From NCBI GenBank assembly GCA_006176705.1, contig QRFJ01004876.1, positions 1 through 64,000 of the forward strand: DNA of 64,000 bases, read 5' to 3'. Each line of letters starts with the position of its first letter. The first letter of the stretch is position 1. A program made the translations under genes and the position numbers. The notes under the pieces were generated by a model. The model saw only the letters and a list, made by a program, of their open reading frames with translations, was not told the DNA's origin and did no database searches. Positions 36,834 through 48,522 of the stretch are shown piece by piece. The stretch comes from Cocos nucifera. Its lineage: Eukaryota > Streptophyta > Magnoliopsida > Arecales > Arecaceae.

Positions 36834-37903
36834 TATATCCTAAAGCCAATCATCTAGGTTGTAGATGGTTGAGCTAAATATAATTATACTTAAATTATTA
36901 ATAAATAAAATTATTATTTAGCCTTTTCATCATTTTATGCATTTTTCTATAATGAACTCTTCTATGATGAAGTTCTTAGGGCTATTTAGACTCGACAAAG
37001 AAGGTTTTGTCGTTTAGTCCTTAAATTAGTTTGCGACCAAGTAATACGCTGTTACTCAGGATGATAACATATCGAGTGTAGGTCGTTATGTGTCATAAGT
37101 ATTGGTTGTTCTCTTAACCAAAAAGTATAAAGATACTATTATGACATACAGGTGAAGTGTAGGGGTATATTTTACTAAACGTGATCCAATTATAGAGCTC
37201 TCTACTATCAAAAATTACTCATAAAGGATATAGATATAAGTATCCCTTAGACCTGAGACCACCATGGTGACTTGCAAGCAACTCACTGTACTTAGGTACC
37301 AAACTATCTGAATTTCTAATTCAGTGACGGAAGGCTACTGGGTGCAGTCAAGTACTTGGCTTATCAATATATGAGTCAACATGGGATTGACCCCTCCAAG
37401 TATTGGAGAGTGCATCACTGTATTTCAATTTAACAAACCCTCGATCGAGGTGGTCCATGTAATGGACACTGAGTTTTGAAATATACTGTGGATAAATTTT
37501 AGGATTGACAGTAAATCCTAAATCATCCTTTGAGCATCGAGGTCAATAGGATGAATTATACGGTAACCATATACCATTGGTTCGTTAATATTGTATTGCA
37601 ATTATTCGATCTATCCGAACATCGGATATCATTGCTAGATGGTCACATTGACTAGTACAGAAAATTAGTTTTTATGCTATTGATTTAGGATTCGAATCTA
37701 TGGGGTCACACATAATAAAAGTTTCTACCTGATCTGATGGCTGATATTGAGTCTCGATGATCTAAGACTCGATGGTCAAAAGTCTCACTAGACTAAGACT
37801 CTATGACCAAGAGTTCCACTGGACTGGGACTCTGAGTCCTTCGTATCCGGGACTCTCTGATCAAGAGTCTCGATGACCTAGGACTCTATGGTCAAGGTAA
37901 CAT
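36834..37903 (+). repeat. 3' LTR of C
   Basis: Begins directly after AAGTGGGAGT. Aligns with 33089-34199 except for 13 extra AT-rich bases near 36898 and a shorter terminal tandem array (37745-37900). The end at GGTAACA is my choice from the TG...CA rule. Confidence 0.72.
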
Positions 37904-38063
37904 TAGATGTTACTAGATTTTAATTTAATTTTTATTTTTACTATCAAATCATTTCAATAACTCTTAGATCTAATCGGATTTAGGAGAAAAAATTTTTGAA
38001 ATTTTGCTTTAGATCTGATCAGATCAAATCGATCCTATAGTAGAAAAACTAGGTTTTTCTTCA
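37904..38063 (+). repeat. LTR D, last part (U5)
   Basis: Contains GATCTGATCAGATCAAATCG, similar to GATCTGATC...GATCAAATC at 33010, and is followed at once by a primer-binding site. It is the likely end of LTR D after the insertion of C. The join to 33088 is inferred, since no target duplication was found. Confidence 0.35.
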
Positions 38064-38081
38064 ACTGATATCAGAGCCAGG
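38064..38081 (+). other. Primer-binding site of element D
   Basis: ACTGATATCAGAGCCAGG equals the copia tRNA-Met-type site TGGTATCAGAGCC with one change. It shows that a 5' LTR ends here and that internal sequence of D starts; this is lost after about 150 bp. Confidence 0.6.
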
Positions 38082-38239
38082 TTTGCAGTTCTTTAGATCT
38101 ATTTTTTATCTAATTTTTATTTTTATTATGATATGATATTTTAGATTTCATAAATACCTTTAATTTTGGCTAGAAAGGGTAAACTAACCATTATGGAAGT
38201 TAAAATAGCTATTACGAGTGAAATCTGTCTATCGGAAGC
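38082..38239 (+). mobile_element. Short internal remnant of element D
   Basis: AT-rich leader followed by an ATG at 38193 whose frame has no recognisable match. Between about 38190 and 38240 the sequence passes into minus-strand LTR J; the exact border is not visible. Confidence 0.3.
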
Positions 38240-38852
38240 AGTCAAAAAAACTAACCATTAGGCTATTATTCATAAAGGAGTCGACTCCTTTACTTCAGTG
38301 GTAGACTCATCATTTTTTGGGGTCAACTCATCTAGACCATGGGTTGACTCTTGAAGAACTACAATTTTTTATGGTCCTCTATCTTGCACCTATGACCATT
38401 CTTGGGTCAACTCATGCAAGAGCTAGGGTCGGCTTGTTAGGAGGTCATTTTTGCATACTCTCTATCTTGTGCCTATGGCCATATGAGGTCGCCCCATGTG
38501 AGAGCTAGGGTTGACTCATAGAAAGTACTAGTTTGTTCCAACATACTGGAGTCAACTTATGGGTTTTAGGGATCAACTCCTAAAACCTTCAAAAGATATG
38601 GGTCTTCTATTTAACCCTATGGTCGTTCAAGGGTTGACTTTCCAATTTCTGGAGTTAAAGCCTCTAAGCCAAAAATTGTATAATTTATCTTTAAATTCTT
38701 TTTAACTTGGTTTTTTTGAGAGGATTTCATTTTTAAGTTGAATGAGTCATTTGGAGCACTTGAGAGATCCTACAACCATTCTTATAGCACTTAATCAATA
38801 TCAATTATACTCAAATATTTTGTTGTTATCAAAATCAAAACCTCAGTCAACA
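38240..38852 (-). repeat. 3' LTR of J (truncated)
   Basis: Reverse reading starts TGTTGACTGAGG and continues GATTTTGATAACAAC, parallel to LTR H (TGTTGACCC...GATGATAAT). It carries many GAGTCGACTC, GGGTCAACTC and GGTTGACTC words between 38279 and 38640. Its distal part, with TATA box and leader, is missing. Confidence 0.65.
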
Positions 38853-39679
38853 CTTTGGATCTCTTTCTATCTCTATGCCATCTTCCACTTGAAACCTCCT
38901 CTTATCCTTTGAGATACTCCAACTTAGGCATTGGAGGTCCCCCTCTGGGAAATCCCAAAAAGCAGACTTCCTCTTCTAGTAGTATTTTAGGGCACTTTCG
39001 AGTGTTGGAGAGAAGATTCGGCCATTATTAATTGTATTGAGATTTCTAGCCAGCTACTCGAGTTCTTAGATCACCCCTCATAGTTCTCCAACTCACTATC
39101 CAACCCATCGATCTGAGCCAAATTGATCCTCAATAGCAACAAACATGATCTATGCTATAAAAATATCTAAAAACTAATATTCATTTATTTTGGTGGAATC
39201 TAACTTAATTATCAAATATATTCTCAACTATATCAACATCAATACATACACACATACATACATATATACATATAGATATGATGATTCAGATATATTATAT
39301 ATGTCGTGTCTGCATATATACATAAAAGGATTGAATCTCTAACTTGATCGCATTAAGTTTTATAACTATGTTATATTGATACTATCAATTACAATATGTC
39401 GTACTTTTAATACTCTATAATCATGAAAATCAATGAAATGTAACTAAGTAATTAAAAATTTAACCATGCAACCATGTGAAATTTAATTATTGCTTCCCCT
39501 TTATACATGCCATTTAAAGTTCCCATACTCATTTCTATTATTGATTAAAATTCTTGCCCGCACTTGCTAATCTCTAATTTAATTCTCCCCCTTTTTGTCA
39601 TTATCAAAAGGAATGAAAAAAATTATATCAGAGTAAAAAGGAAGAGGGTAATGTCAAAGATAAGCATGCTAGAGGGCAT
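38853..39679 (-). other. J 3' non-coding region with Sirevirus purine tract
   Basis: AT-rich; it holds the reverse of the Sirevirus tract TGACAAAAAGGGGGAGAA at 39584-39601 and a (CATA)n stretch at 39245-39285. No gene. Confidence 0.55.
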
Positions 39680-41254
39680 ATAACTTATATTAGGGCAATA
39701 GAGTAAGAAGATGTAGCAAGAAGATAATTTCATTTATAAATATATCAAGTTGTAGATATTACACAAATAATCAAAGTATAATATGATGAAGATAATATAG
39801 ATAAAGACATCGAGGACAAAACAAACTAAGGATCTAGAGAGGGTCCTAGAATCCTAATCAAAGGAACTGGAAGAGCAATCTAGTGATTGGATAGTAACCT
39901 TGCTAGAAGTATGGTGAGCTGAAGGCTTGGCTAAAGTGGAAGGTCTAGTTTGGGCTTAAGGGGGTGTCGGTTTGGTTGCCCCAGGCTGTTGAACTCCCCT
40001 CTCTATCAGATCAACAATACTAGATACAAATGATGTAAGTGACTCCATCAGTCGAGCTATCTCCTCTTTGACATAAGCTACTAAATCTTGCATCTGTCTC
40101 TCTATCGTGTCACTCTGTAGTGATGATCAGATGGATCTAGTCTCAGCCTTCAAATCTATAATCCATTGCATTTGGGTTGCCACTAGGAGATGAACATCTA
40201 AAATATCATGTTGCAGCTTTGTAATCATCTAATGAAGTGTTGAGACATGTGGCATGAGTCTGCTGTCTGTTTGTTCATTATCTCCAAATGTCATGGAGGG
40301 TGTCTAATGAGCTGATTTGTTGCTCTCTCCCTATCGTGGTACTCCTGAGACTAGAATGCCTACCATAACTTGCTCTACCACATCTCTTAGCTGATTAGAG
40401 TCCAGCCTGATGGTCCTACTTGTGCTACTCTTCGGATGCTCTGGCTAAGGGACATGTGTTGCAAAGTCAGATTATCAATGTTCTATCTTGTCCTTTAGCT
40501 ATGCAGCATCTTGTTAGGACCAGTTGGTGTAGGTGGCATGGAACTCGAATATATGACCTCTGTTAGCTTAGAGGATCCTATTGCAGGCTAATCATCCTCA
40601 TCCACTCCTCTGTATGCATGAGTTCTCTAGAGGTCTCTCCCTCCGGCTTCATGCCCTATTCCCTAAAGACTAGCATTAAGACCATGACATAGGAAAGAGA
40701 GGCCTTTGACTAGATTGCTGCTTTATACATCAATTGTATCATGAGGGCGGGTAGGTTCAAGGGATACTCCCTAAGTAAGTGGAACATTACCATGATATTC
40801 TGCTTAGAAAAAAATCAAACCTCCCTATATCGGGGAAGAAAATCTGACCGACATTGTTGTGTAGGAGGCGCATCTATACAGATAGCTGCCTGGAGCTCAC
40901 CTCCTTAAGCTCCTCAACATCATCTTGACCTAGGATATGCCTCAAACCAATCCATCTCTAGTCGAGCCTATTTGATGAACTACTGTTAGTCAGCATCCAA
41001 AGCATCTATTTGATCCTTGTGGCATTCAACGCGATCCATAAACCCTTAACCGTGGACTCAAGTTTTCCACCCCAAACATTACATTTCCATAAAACTCCCA
41101 GATTAAGTTGGGGTAGGTGGGAAGATCTAGGGAGCACATGTATTCCCATACTAATTTCTTGATTTTCCTCCCAATTGTGAACCCATCATGCTCCAAAAAT
41201 TCAAAGTCTATCTTCCTCTTGGTAATGATACTGCATGAGGAAAGGGGTACCTTC
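39680..41254 (-). pseudogene. Post-pol frame of J, distal part
   Basis: In reverse from 41254: KRKIDFEFLEHDGF, then CSLDLPTYPNLIWEFYGN (about 41140-41090), the same order of words as in the frame of H (KIDFGFLEKQGF, CSLKLPTYPNLVREFYEN). This is the fold type that Pfam, as I recall, lists as a putative plant transposon protein (PF20167). The C-terminal part is Ser/Thr/Pro-rich with amphipathic stretches (DLVAYVKEEIARLMESLTSF near 40060). Stops and shifts throughout. It lies between RNase H and the 3' LTR, where some Sireviruses have an envelope-like frame. Confidence 0.55.
41250..41254. repeat. Target site duplication of E (left)
   Basis: CCTTC at 41250-41254 and CCTTT at 49902-49906 flank element E with one mismatch. 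Confidence 0.6.
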
Positions 41255-41980
41255 TATTGAGGGGCTTCCCTTGCTAGTAAGGGTCCGAGGAAAACCTTGA
41301 TAATAAATCTTTCGCTAAGCATAAATCCTAAAATATCCTAGGGCATGGTGAAGACAAGGAGATAGAGATAGAGATAGAGAGAGAGAGAAGATTAGGGAGA
41401 AAATAACTTGTATTCAATTCATTCTAATCACAAACATGGTAGAATATATATATATATATATATATACAGGATCAAAGTGGCCTAACCCAAAAACTCCCCG
41501 ACTAACCAAATGTGATGCACCCTCCAAGTCCATGTACATCCATGTCTTGCCATGCACTAATCCTTTGGACTTAGTCCTAGTCCAATCCATTGATTAGCCT
41601 CTAAAGACCTCACAAACTGAGGCCTTAAGTCACCTAGGATCAAAACCGATCCTAGACCCATACAGACTTCCCATGCAATTCTGCTCGCAATTGGAGTCGA
41701 CTCCTACTGAGACCTAGTTGATCCCTCTGAACCGAGTCAACTCCTATAGGAAAATGAGTCGACTCCTCTACAACAGAGTCGACTCCTCTATATGCCAACC
41801 ATAGATTTTTGAGAGGTAGCTCTCTATCTAGTGCTTGCTTTGAAATGGAGTCCACCCCTCTAAGACTAGAGTTGACTCCTCTAAAACTCTGGCTAAAACT
41901 TTTTGCTAGCTGGCCCCCTTATCCCCTTAGCCTCTTTTCACCTATTCTCAAGGCTTGGGAGCACCATACCTGAGCTCACA
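41255..41980 (-). repeat. 3' LTR of E
   Basis: Reverse reading TGTGAGCTCAGG...GAAGCCCCTCAATA, matching 49145-49901. It contains exact GAGTCGACTC palindromes at 41694-41703, 41756-41765 and 41776-41785, a GATAGA repeat at 41361-41393 and a (TA)n run at 41441-41465. A 50-bp piece present in the other LTR (about 49164-49190) is missing here. Confidence 0.85.
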
Positions 41981-42079
41981 ATCTCTACCATTTTGCTTCC
42001 AAGTCCTTGTGAACTCAGTCCTGTCCATCATACCCATCAATGCCACACAATAATGAAAACTATCTCATGGAAGTACCTT

Positions 42080-44996
42080 CATAAGTGCATCAACTAGATT
42101 TTTCTTAGCGTGAACATTCACCAGCTCCACCTTGCCATCCTCCATAAGTTCTTTGATCTGGTGGTACCTGATGTTGATGTGCTTCATCCTCGCATCATAA
42201 ATGAAGTTCTATATGAGCAACAAAGTACTCTAGCTATCATAGTGCACCTTGACAGCATCTTAGGGGAAGCCCATCTCCAACACCAAGCTCTTCAACCATA
42301 GAGCCTTCTTCGCTGCCTCAGTGATGCTAACATACTCCATTTTGGTAGTAGATAAGGCCATTATGGGCTGCAAGCAAAATCTCTATGAGATGGAACCTCC
42401 ATATAGGCTGAACACAAAACCTATCATCGAACACCAAGTGTCCATATCTTCATCAAAATCTGCATCCACAAACCCCTCCATTTGCCTTCGAGCCTCCTTA
42501 GACATGTTGAAGTATCCCTCAGCACCTTGCTATCCGTAGTAGATGCCAACTTCAACCGAACCCACTAAGTATCTGAAGATATCCTTCAGTGCTCGCTAAT
42601 GCTCCCTGCTAGGCTATGCCATAAACCTACTCACCTGACTCACTATATAGACTAAATCTAGCCTACAAAACACCATAGAGTACATAATGCTCCCCACAAC
42701 AGAGGCATATGGCACTCTCTCCATCTCCTGAGCCTCCATCTCAGTCTGTGGCGACATGATCTTTGAGAGTCTGATATGCCCAGCAAGTGGTAGCTCTGCT
42801 GGTTTGGCATCCTTCATCCCAAACCTCTTCAAGATCCTTATGTAGCTCTCCTAAGACAAATGTAATATCCCCTTTGCTCAATCTCTAATGATCTCCATTT
42901 CTAGAAACTTTTTTGCAGGCCCAAGTCCTTCATCTCAAACTCCCTAGATAAAGCTGTCTTCAACTCTTGCACAACTTTCTTACTCTTGCATACTATCAGT
43001 ATGTCATATACGTACCAGAGTAAGTATATTCTAGATCCATTCTCCAAAAATCTAACATACACACATGGATCATAATCATACTTGAAAAGTCCTATGCTCC
43101 TTATGTAGGTGTCGAATCGCTTATACCACTGCCTCGGTGACTGCTTCAGCCTATATAGCAATTTCTTTAGCAAATAGACCTCTGTATCTGACCCAAGCTT
43201 TTTGAACCTCTATGGCTGCTCCATGTAAATGCTCTCCTCTAGATGTCTATAGAGAAATGCTATCTTAACATTTATCTACTCTAGTTCTAAATCTTGAGCT
43301 GCAACTATACTCAACAATATCCTAATGGATGTATGCCTGACGATTGGAGAGAAAATCTCTGAATAATCAATTTTTTCTCTCTATAAATATTCTTTGGCTA
43401 AAAGTCTAGCCTTATACCTCACTCCACCTTACTCTAAAGGTACCTTCTTTCTGGTGAAAATTCATTTGGAGCCAATGGGTCGAGCACCTTTCGATAGATC
43501 TACCAGCTGCCATGTTTGGTTCTTCCTGAGAGACTCCATCTCCTCCATCATAGTCTGCATCCATGACTGCCGATCCAAACTCTCCATAGCCTCCTCAAAA
43601 GTTTTTGGATCTCCACTGCCATTGATGAGAATATAAAAAATGATCCCATCAATGCCATATCGCATCGGTTTGCAAACAGTGTGCTTTGGCTTGTGCAATG
43701 CCACCCCCTTGCACCGTCCTACAAGTTTGTTGTTTGTGGCTCTACCTGCACCTCCTCCTAGATAGATTGCTTTCCTTGCTGGTTCTCCATAGTTGTGAAA
43801 ACATGCATGCTCATCTCCAACCTCAAGCTGAACATGATTTGAGGTTGAATTTGAAGGCAAATCACCTATATGCGAGTGCTGCCCAATGCTGTCCTGTGCT
43901 AACTTCTCAGCTTCATCCACACCTCCCAACTTCTTCAAGATGCTCTTCTCATCAAAAATTATATTTCTATTGACTGTGAATCTTTGAGAATAAGGATCCA
44001 CCAGTAGGTAACCCTTCACACCCTTTGGATACTCGATAAAGACTAGCTTCTCTGACTTCGGGTCCAGCTTGCTCCTTTCGACTTCCTCCACCAATGCATA
44101 AGCTAGGTAGCCGAACACCTTCAAATGATCAAGCTCTACCTTCTTCCCACTCCAGACCTCCTTTGAAAGTCCTCTATTGAGCTTTCTATGGAGAGACCTG
44201 TTAATAAGAAAACATGCAAAAGTTAGAGCACCACCTCAAAAAGACTTGGGCAGTGATGCCTACAGCCTCAAGCTCCTGGCCTTCTCCATCAGTATCCAGT
44301 TCATCCTATCCGTAATATCATTTTGATGAGGGGTCATCTTTATTGTATAATAGTGTTTAATCCTATTTTTTTCATAGTACCTCCTAAACTCTAGGCTTGT
44401 GTACTCCCCTCTATTATCAGACCTCAAATATTTTATTGGCTGTCCTATCTCCTTCTCGACCTAAGCTCTGTAGGCCTTAAATCAGGCAAATACCTCAAAT
44501 TTTTTTCTAATCAAATAAACCCATACTATCTGGAGAATTTATCTATTAAAGTGACAAAATATCTAGCTCCACCTCGACCCGATACAGGTGCCAGTCCCTA
44601 TATATTTGAGTGAATAAGCTCCAAAATACCTTCACTTCGATTAGTACTACTAACAAACTTTACTCTGTACTATTTGCTAAAGATGCAAGGCTCACATAGG
44701 TCATTTTTCTTCTTTTTGAGTGCTAAAATCAGACTCCTCCTATTCAACTTCGTGAGCACCCTGTCACTCAAGTGAGCCATATAATAGTGCCATAGCTGAT
44801 AGGCAAGCTGCTCCTCCTATGCTACTACAAACACCTCCGTACTATCTGTAACCACTAAGCCTTCTATCCTATATAGATTATTGTACAGTCTTCTTCCTTT
44901 CATTACCACCAAAACATCCTTGGAAATCCTCAAGCACCCGCTACCCGGCTGACAACTAAAAGCATACCCCTATCTCTCCAAGTAACCTAGGGATAT
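42080..44996 (-). pseudogene. Copia pol of E (broken)
   Basis: In reverse: integrase leader (KDVLVVMKGRRLYNNLYRIE, near 44900), integrase (CEPCIFSKQYRVKF, ARYFVTLIDKFSR), then an open stretch of 220 codons (44124-43462) with the end of integrase (GVKGYLLVDP) and the start of reverse transcriptase (DPKTFEEAM, QTWQLVDLSKGARPIGSK). Reverse transcriptase continues with LLYRLKQSPRQWYKRFD; its catalytic YVDD reads YVYD (about 43010), so the first catalytic Asp is lost. RNase H (PYASVVGSIMYSMV, 42700) and its end follow. Protease and most of gag are absent. Tork-like by word choice. Confidence 0.85.
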
Positions 44997-46595
44997 TTTT
45001 GCCCAAAGATGGCTACCCAAGAGGGGGGGATGAATTGGATATTTAAAAATTTAAACTCTAATTATGCTGAATTTTAAAGTTATGTGCTTAGTAAAAAAAT
45101 ATGATAAACAAGTGTAGAATGAAAGCAATATAAATAGCACAATGACCAACACAAATACTAAGCTTTTATAGTGATTTGCACCAAACTTGGCACCTACGTC
45201 CACTCCTCAAGTAAACTACTTGAGAATTCAACTATAATCACTTAACTGATTACAGTTCGATTATTTTTCTTAGGCTCATAATCTAATCTAGTTGATTTTG
45301 ACCTAAGCTAACCAACTTCAACCTTTACAATAATTATTTTTTTGGGCTAACAATCAATTCTGATTGATTTTAACCTAGGCTCACCAATCAAACCTTTACA
45401 ATATCCAACTCTAGGCTTGGACCAACCCTAAGTTTCTCACCCCAAGAAACTTGTAAACAAATAAGATGCAATGATTAAAGAAGTTTAGAAAGAAAAACTC
45501 AATGAAGCTCAAAGGAGTTTATGAATGGAAGGCTTGATTACTCTTGCTCTTCTTCTTGAATACTTGAGAGAAGTTAGTGAAGCTCTTCAATGATTTTCTT
45601 TGACTTCTCTTACTTTGAGGATGATTAGAAGGACCAGATGATTTTAAGAGAATAATTTTTTTACTTCACTTAATGGCTCTCAATGAATGAACATGGTGTA
45701 GGCTTGAAGGCTCTTGAATGTATATCTCAAAAGTTCTTCTTGAAGTTCTTAAATATCCCTTTTATATTTCAAAGCTTTTCCACCACTCAAAAATACTTGA
45801 GGAGGCTCCATTCAATGTCCAAGCCATTGGGCACAAAAATCAAGCCATTGAAAAAAGGTTAAGACTGAAAAAGTATAGTTCTAAAAAAACTAGCTATTAC
45901 AGTGACTTAGTCGATTAACCTTCTGGACTTAGTCGACTAAGTCCCCTGGATCCTCAACTTCAGCCTTTTCTGCACTTTCTATCTTATGCAGTGTTCTGAG
46001 ACATAGTCAACTAACTTCTCAAACTTAGTCGACTAAGTCTCTTGGGTCCAAAACTTTTATTTTTCTATGTTTTCTGCTTTTGTTGTTCTCTGATACATAG
46101 TCGACTAAGTCTCCTGGATCCCGAATTCTCTTTTTCTGTGCTTTCTATATTTTGCTATCTTCTGATACTTAGTCGACTAACTCTCAAAACTTAGTCGACT
46201 AAGTCTTCTGAGTCCTAAATTCTCATTTTCTTTATTTTCTATATTTTGCTATCTTTTGATACTTAGTCGACTAACTCCTGGCTTAGTCGACTAAGATGTA
46301 TGCCAAGCGTGCCATTTAGTTTTTGACAGTCTTTCTTTTTTAATTTCTTTTGTAGGCTAGACTTGCTTCTTAAACTTGATTTATCTCTCATTAACCATTC
46401 TTTTTAGGATGTATCAAGTGTTGATTTTCTTCAAGAACCTCTTGATTGATGATACTCCATTTGATTAATGAAAGTCACTTAGAGCATTGTAAATGCTTGA
46501 AATTTAAACTACACATCCTCAAAAATAATATTAGTAACTTAATAAATTATACTCAAATGCTTTTATTATCATCAAAAATAGTCCAAGGGTCAACA
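44997..46595 (-). repeat. 3' LTR of H
   Basis: Reverse reading starts TGTTGACCCTTGG and ends AGCCATCTTTGGGCAAAA, the same ends as LTR G. It contains a palindrome array (45904-46296), a TATA-like GAAATATAAAAGG (about 45757-45770 in reverse) and the long conserved Sirevirus middle part with GGCTAACAATCAATT. Confidence 0.78.
45904..46296. repeat. Array of TTAGTCGACTAA palindromes in LTR H
   Basis: Exact 12- to 16-bp palindromes with core TTAGTCGACTAA: 45927-45942, 46022-46037, 46169-46180, 46189-46204, 46263-46274, 46282-46295; a 10-bp one at 46098-46107 and mutated ones at 45906 and 46012. Units of about 85-100 bp also share TTCTGCTTTCTATATTTTGCT-like spacers. All CpG cores are intact. Confidence 0.85.
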
Positions 46596-46618
46596 ATCTC
46601 TCCCTTTTTTATAATGAC
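46596..46618 (-). other. Polypurine tract of H
   Basis: In reverse AAAAAAGGGAGAGAT directly before the LTR; a further tract AACAAAAAGGGAGAG is at about 46898-46912. Multiple tracts are typical for Sireviruses. Confidence 0.6.
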
Positions 46619-47178
46619 AAAATTTTTTGAGTATAACTTTCTTTTAAATTTTAATTTAACTTTCATGCAATCAATTTATATGTAATATATTTATTTATGT
46701 CATATTGAATTTCATATGTTCTTCCAAAATATAATCACTATGTTCAAATTAAGTTTTAATTTTTGTATTTACTCTCCCTTAATGTGTGCCAATCGATTCT
46801 TGAGATTTCAAAGTACATATTTTCATATTTAAATCAATTAAATGCTTCTAATTAATTATTTTATATTAAATTTTTAGATTACACTTATATTATCCTTCTC
46901 TCCCTTTTTGTTATTATCAAAAAGATAGCTACTGTCAATCAAGAGCAGTATACTATACAAATGATACAAGGCATCATATGTGTAAATAAAGAAAAATAAG
47001 GAGTTTCATTCCTATATAAGTAAAAGTTTAAACAAAAATATAAGACCAAGTAGGCATGCATCAAAATATCAAAAGGAGTTTAAACCATTACAGATATCAC
47101 ATCAAATACAAAATAGATTTTAAGCTTAAGGATATGCAACTATAGGATGGCCTAATCTAAGATAGGAACAGGATGAGT
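46619..47178 (-). other. H spacer between post-pol frame and purine tract
   Basis: AT-rich, no supported frame, contains the upstream purine tract at about 46900. Confidence 0.5.
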
Positions 47179-48385
47179 CTAGGAGGATGGATCCATTGCC
47201 ATCTGAGGATGATGTCTAGCAAGGGCACATTCCACAACACGTTCTACCAAAGCAGAAAGTCGATCAGACACCTTATCAACCATTCGGTGCATAATATCTA
47301 TAACCTAATCTTCCTCAAGATAGACAGAATGTGCAGGCCGAATAGATGGACCTGCAAATCTTGGCATGGGCTCCGATACTGGCATGGGCTTCTCTTCATC
47401 ATCAACTTTGGTCCACTGTTCGTTCATCTTTTTGAAACCTATCTTCTTTAAGGAGTTTTCATCATACATATCAAAGTACTTCATCTTCTTAAATGATTCA
47501 CCCTCCATGTCTACATCGAACTCTCTGAATATGATAGTAAGAAATTTTTCATAAGGTAGGGTCGATTTTGCTCTCATTCTTGCTTTTTGCATGGTCTTCA
47601 TCATCAAGATAGAAAAATTAAATTTTTCTTTCTTCGATATATGATACAGAATCTTCATATCATTTCTTGTCACATAATCGAATCATCCAATCCAGGAAAC
47701 AAAAGATCTTACAGACCATGTGATGTAAAAGGCGATGCTCAGTACTCAAATATTTTGCTAAAATCTCATCAAAATCCAAAGTATCATCCTTGTTAAATAG
47801 CAAATGAAGTCCTACTTGCCGATTATCAAACCTCTTAGCTCCTTCCACCGGAGTCTTCAGTAACTGTTCTAGATTTTCTACTATCAAATGTATCTTGACC
47901 CCTTTAACTTTAGTTTTCAGATATTGAGAACCTATCCTTGCATTTTCATAAAACTCTCTTACAAGATTTGGATAAGTAGGCAATTTCAGCGAACATAAGT
48001 ACTTCCATCCTTGAAATTTGATGCACTCCATGATCTCAAACCCTTGTTTCTCTAGAAAACCAAAATCAATCTTTCTTTCAGTGGTCACTGTCCTAGATGA
48101 AAATAGTATTACTTTTGAGGGGGATGGCGTGACTTGAGATGGGGATTGTACGAGAGTAGTGAATGGAGTAGAGTATTGAGGCAAAGAAAATGGTGGGGTA
48201 CCAGTAGTTTGAGTGGCCAAAAGAGGAGGTGAGGAAGGTGGAGACGCGGCTGGGGGAATAGGAATCGAACTAGATTGAGGTTGCTCAGTGGCGTCCGAAC
48301 GATTCTTCGTCCTGTACTCATACAATCATAGTTGAAGAGGAGTGATCTTAGGATGAGTATAAAGTTTCTTCTTCCTTGGTGCCAT
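47179..48385 (-). pseudogene. Post-pol frame of H (plant transposon protein-like)
   Basis: From ATG 48385 (MAPRKKKLYTH) to a stop at 47179, about 400 codons with a stop near 48327 and a shift near 47665. Order: basic start, Pro/Ser-rich linker (48270-48110), a folded domain with RKIDFGFLEKQGF, CSLKLPTYPNLVREFYEN, VKGVKIHLIVENLEQLL, HRLLHHMVCKIF, MKTMQKARMRAKSTLPY and FREFDVDMEGE, and a C-terminal amphipathic helix (MVDKVSDRLSALVERVVE, about 47280). The domain corresponds to the putative plant transposon protein family (PF20167 from memory). No membrane segment, so it is not a usual envelope protein. Function unknown. Confidence 0.7.
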
Positions 48386-48522
48386 GGATCCAAGTTCTCT
48401 TCCTTAAGATTTTTAGGGCTTTGATTTAGAGATTTTTGGAGAGAAAATGGATACACTGAGTTCTAAGATGGGATGGCTAAGAAAGGGCGAATGAAAAATA
48501 AACAAAGTCCCATGGGTATTGT

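Larger units (their letters stand above)
33089..37903 (+). mobile_element. C: Angela-like copia element, internally deleted
   Basis: LTRs 33089-34199 and 36834-37903 start TGTTGGAAATTATATCC or TATTAAAAATTATATCC. Between them lies only integrase, reverse transcriptase and RNase H; primer site, gag and protease are missing because the 5' LTR end is joined directly to the integrase leader. A purine tract TCTAAGTGGGAG precedes the 3' LTR. I could not find a target duplication: GCATG at the left, TTAGA at the right. It appears to sit inside LTR D. Confidence 0.75.

Noticed and set aside
41441..41465. (TA)n runs here and at 52808 and 56099 as regulatory sites
   Set aside because: Simple microsatellites inside LTRs, variable between the LTR partners.
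45904..46296. Regularly spaced dyad repeats that look superficially like a CRISPR array
   Set aside because: The genome is eukaryotic, the spacers are themselves repeats, and the array is part of an LTR.
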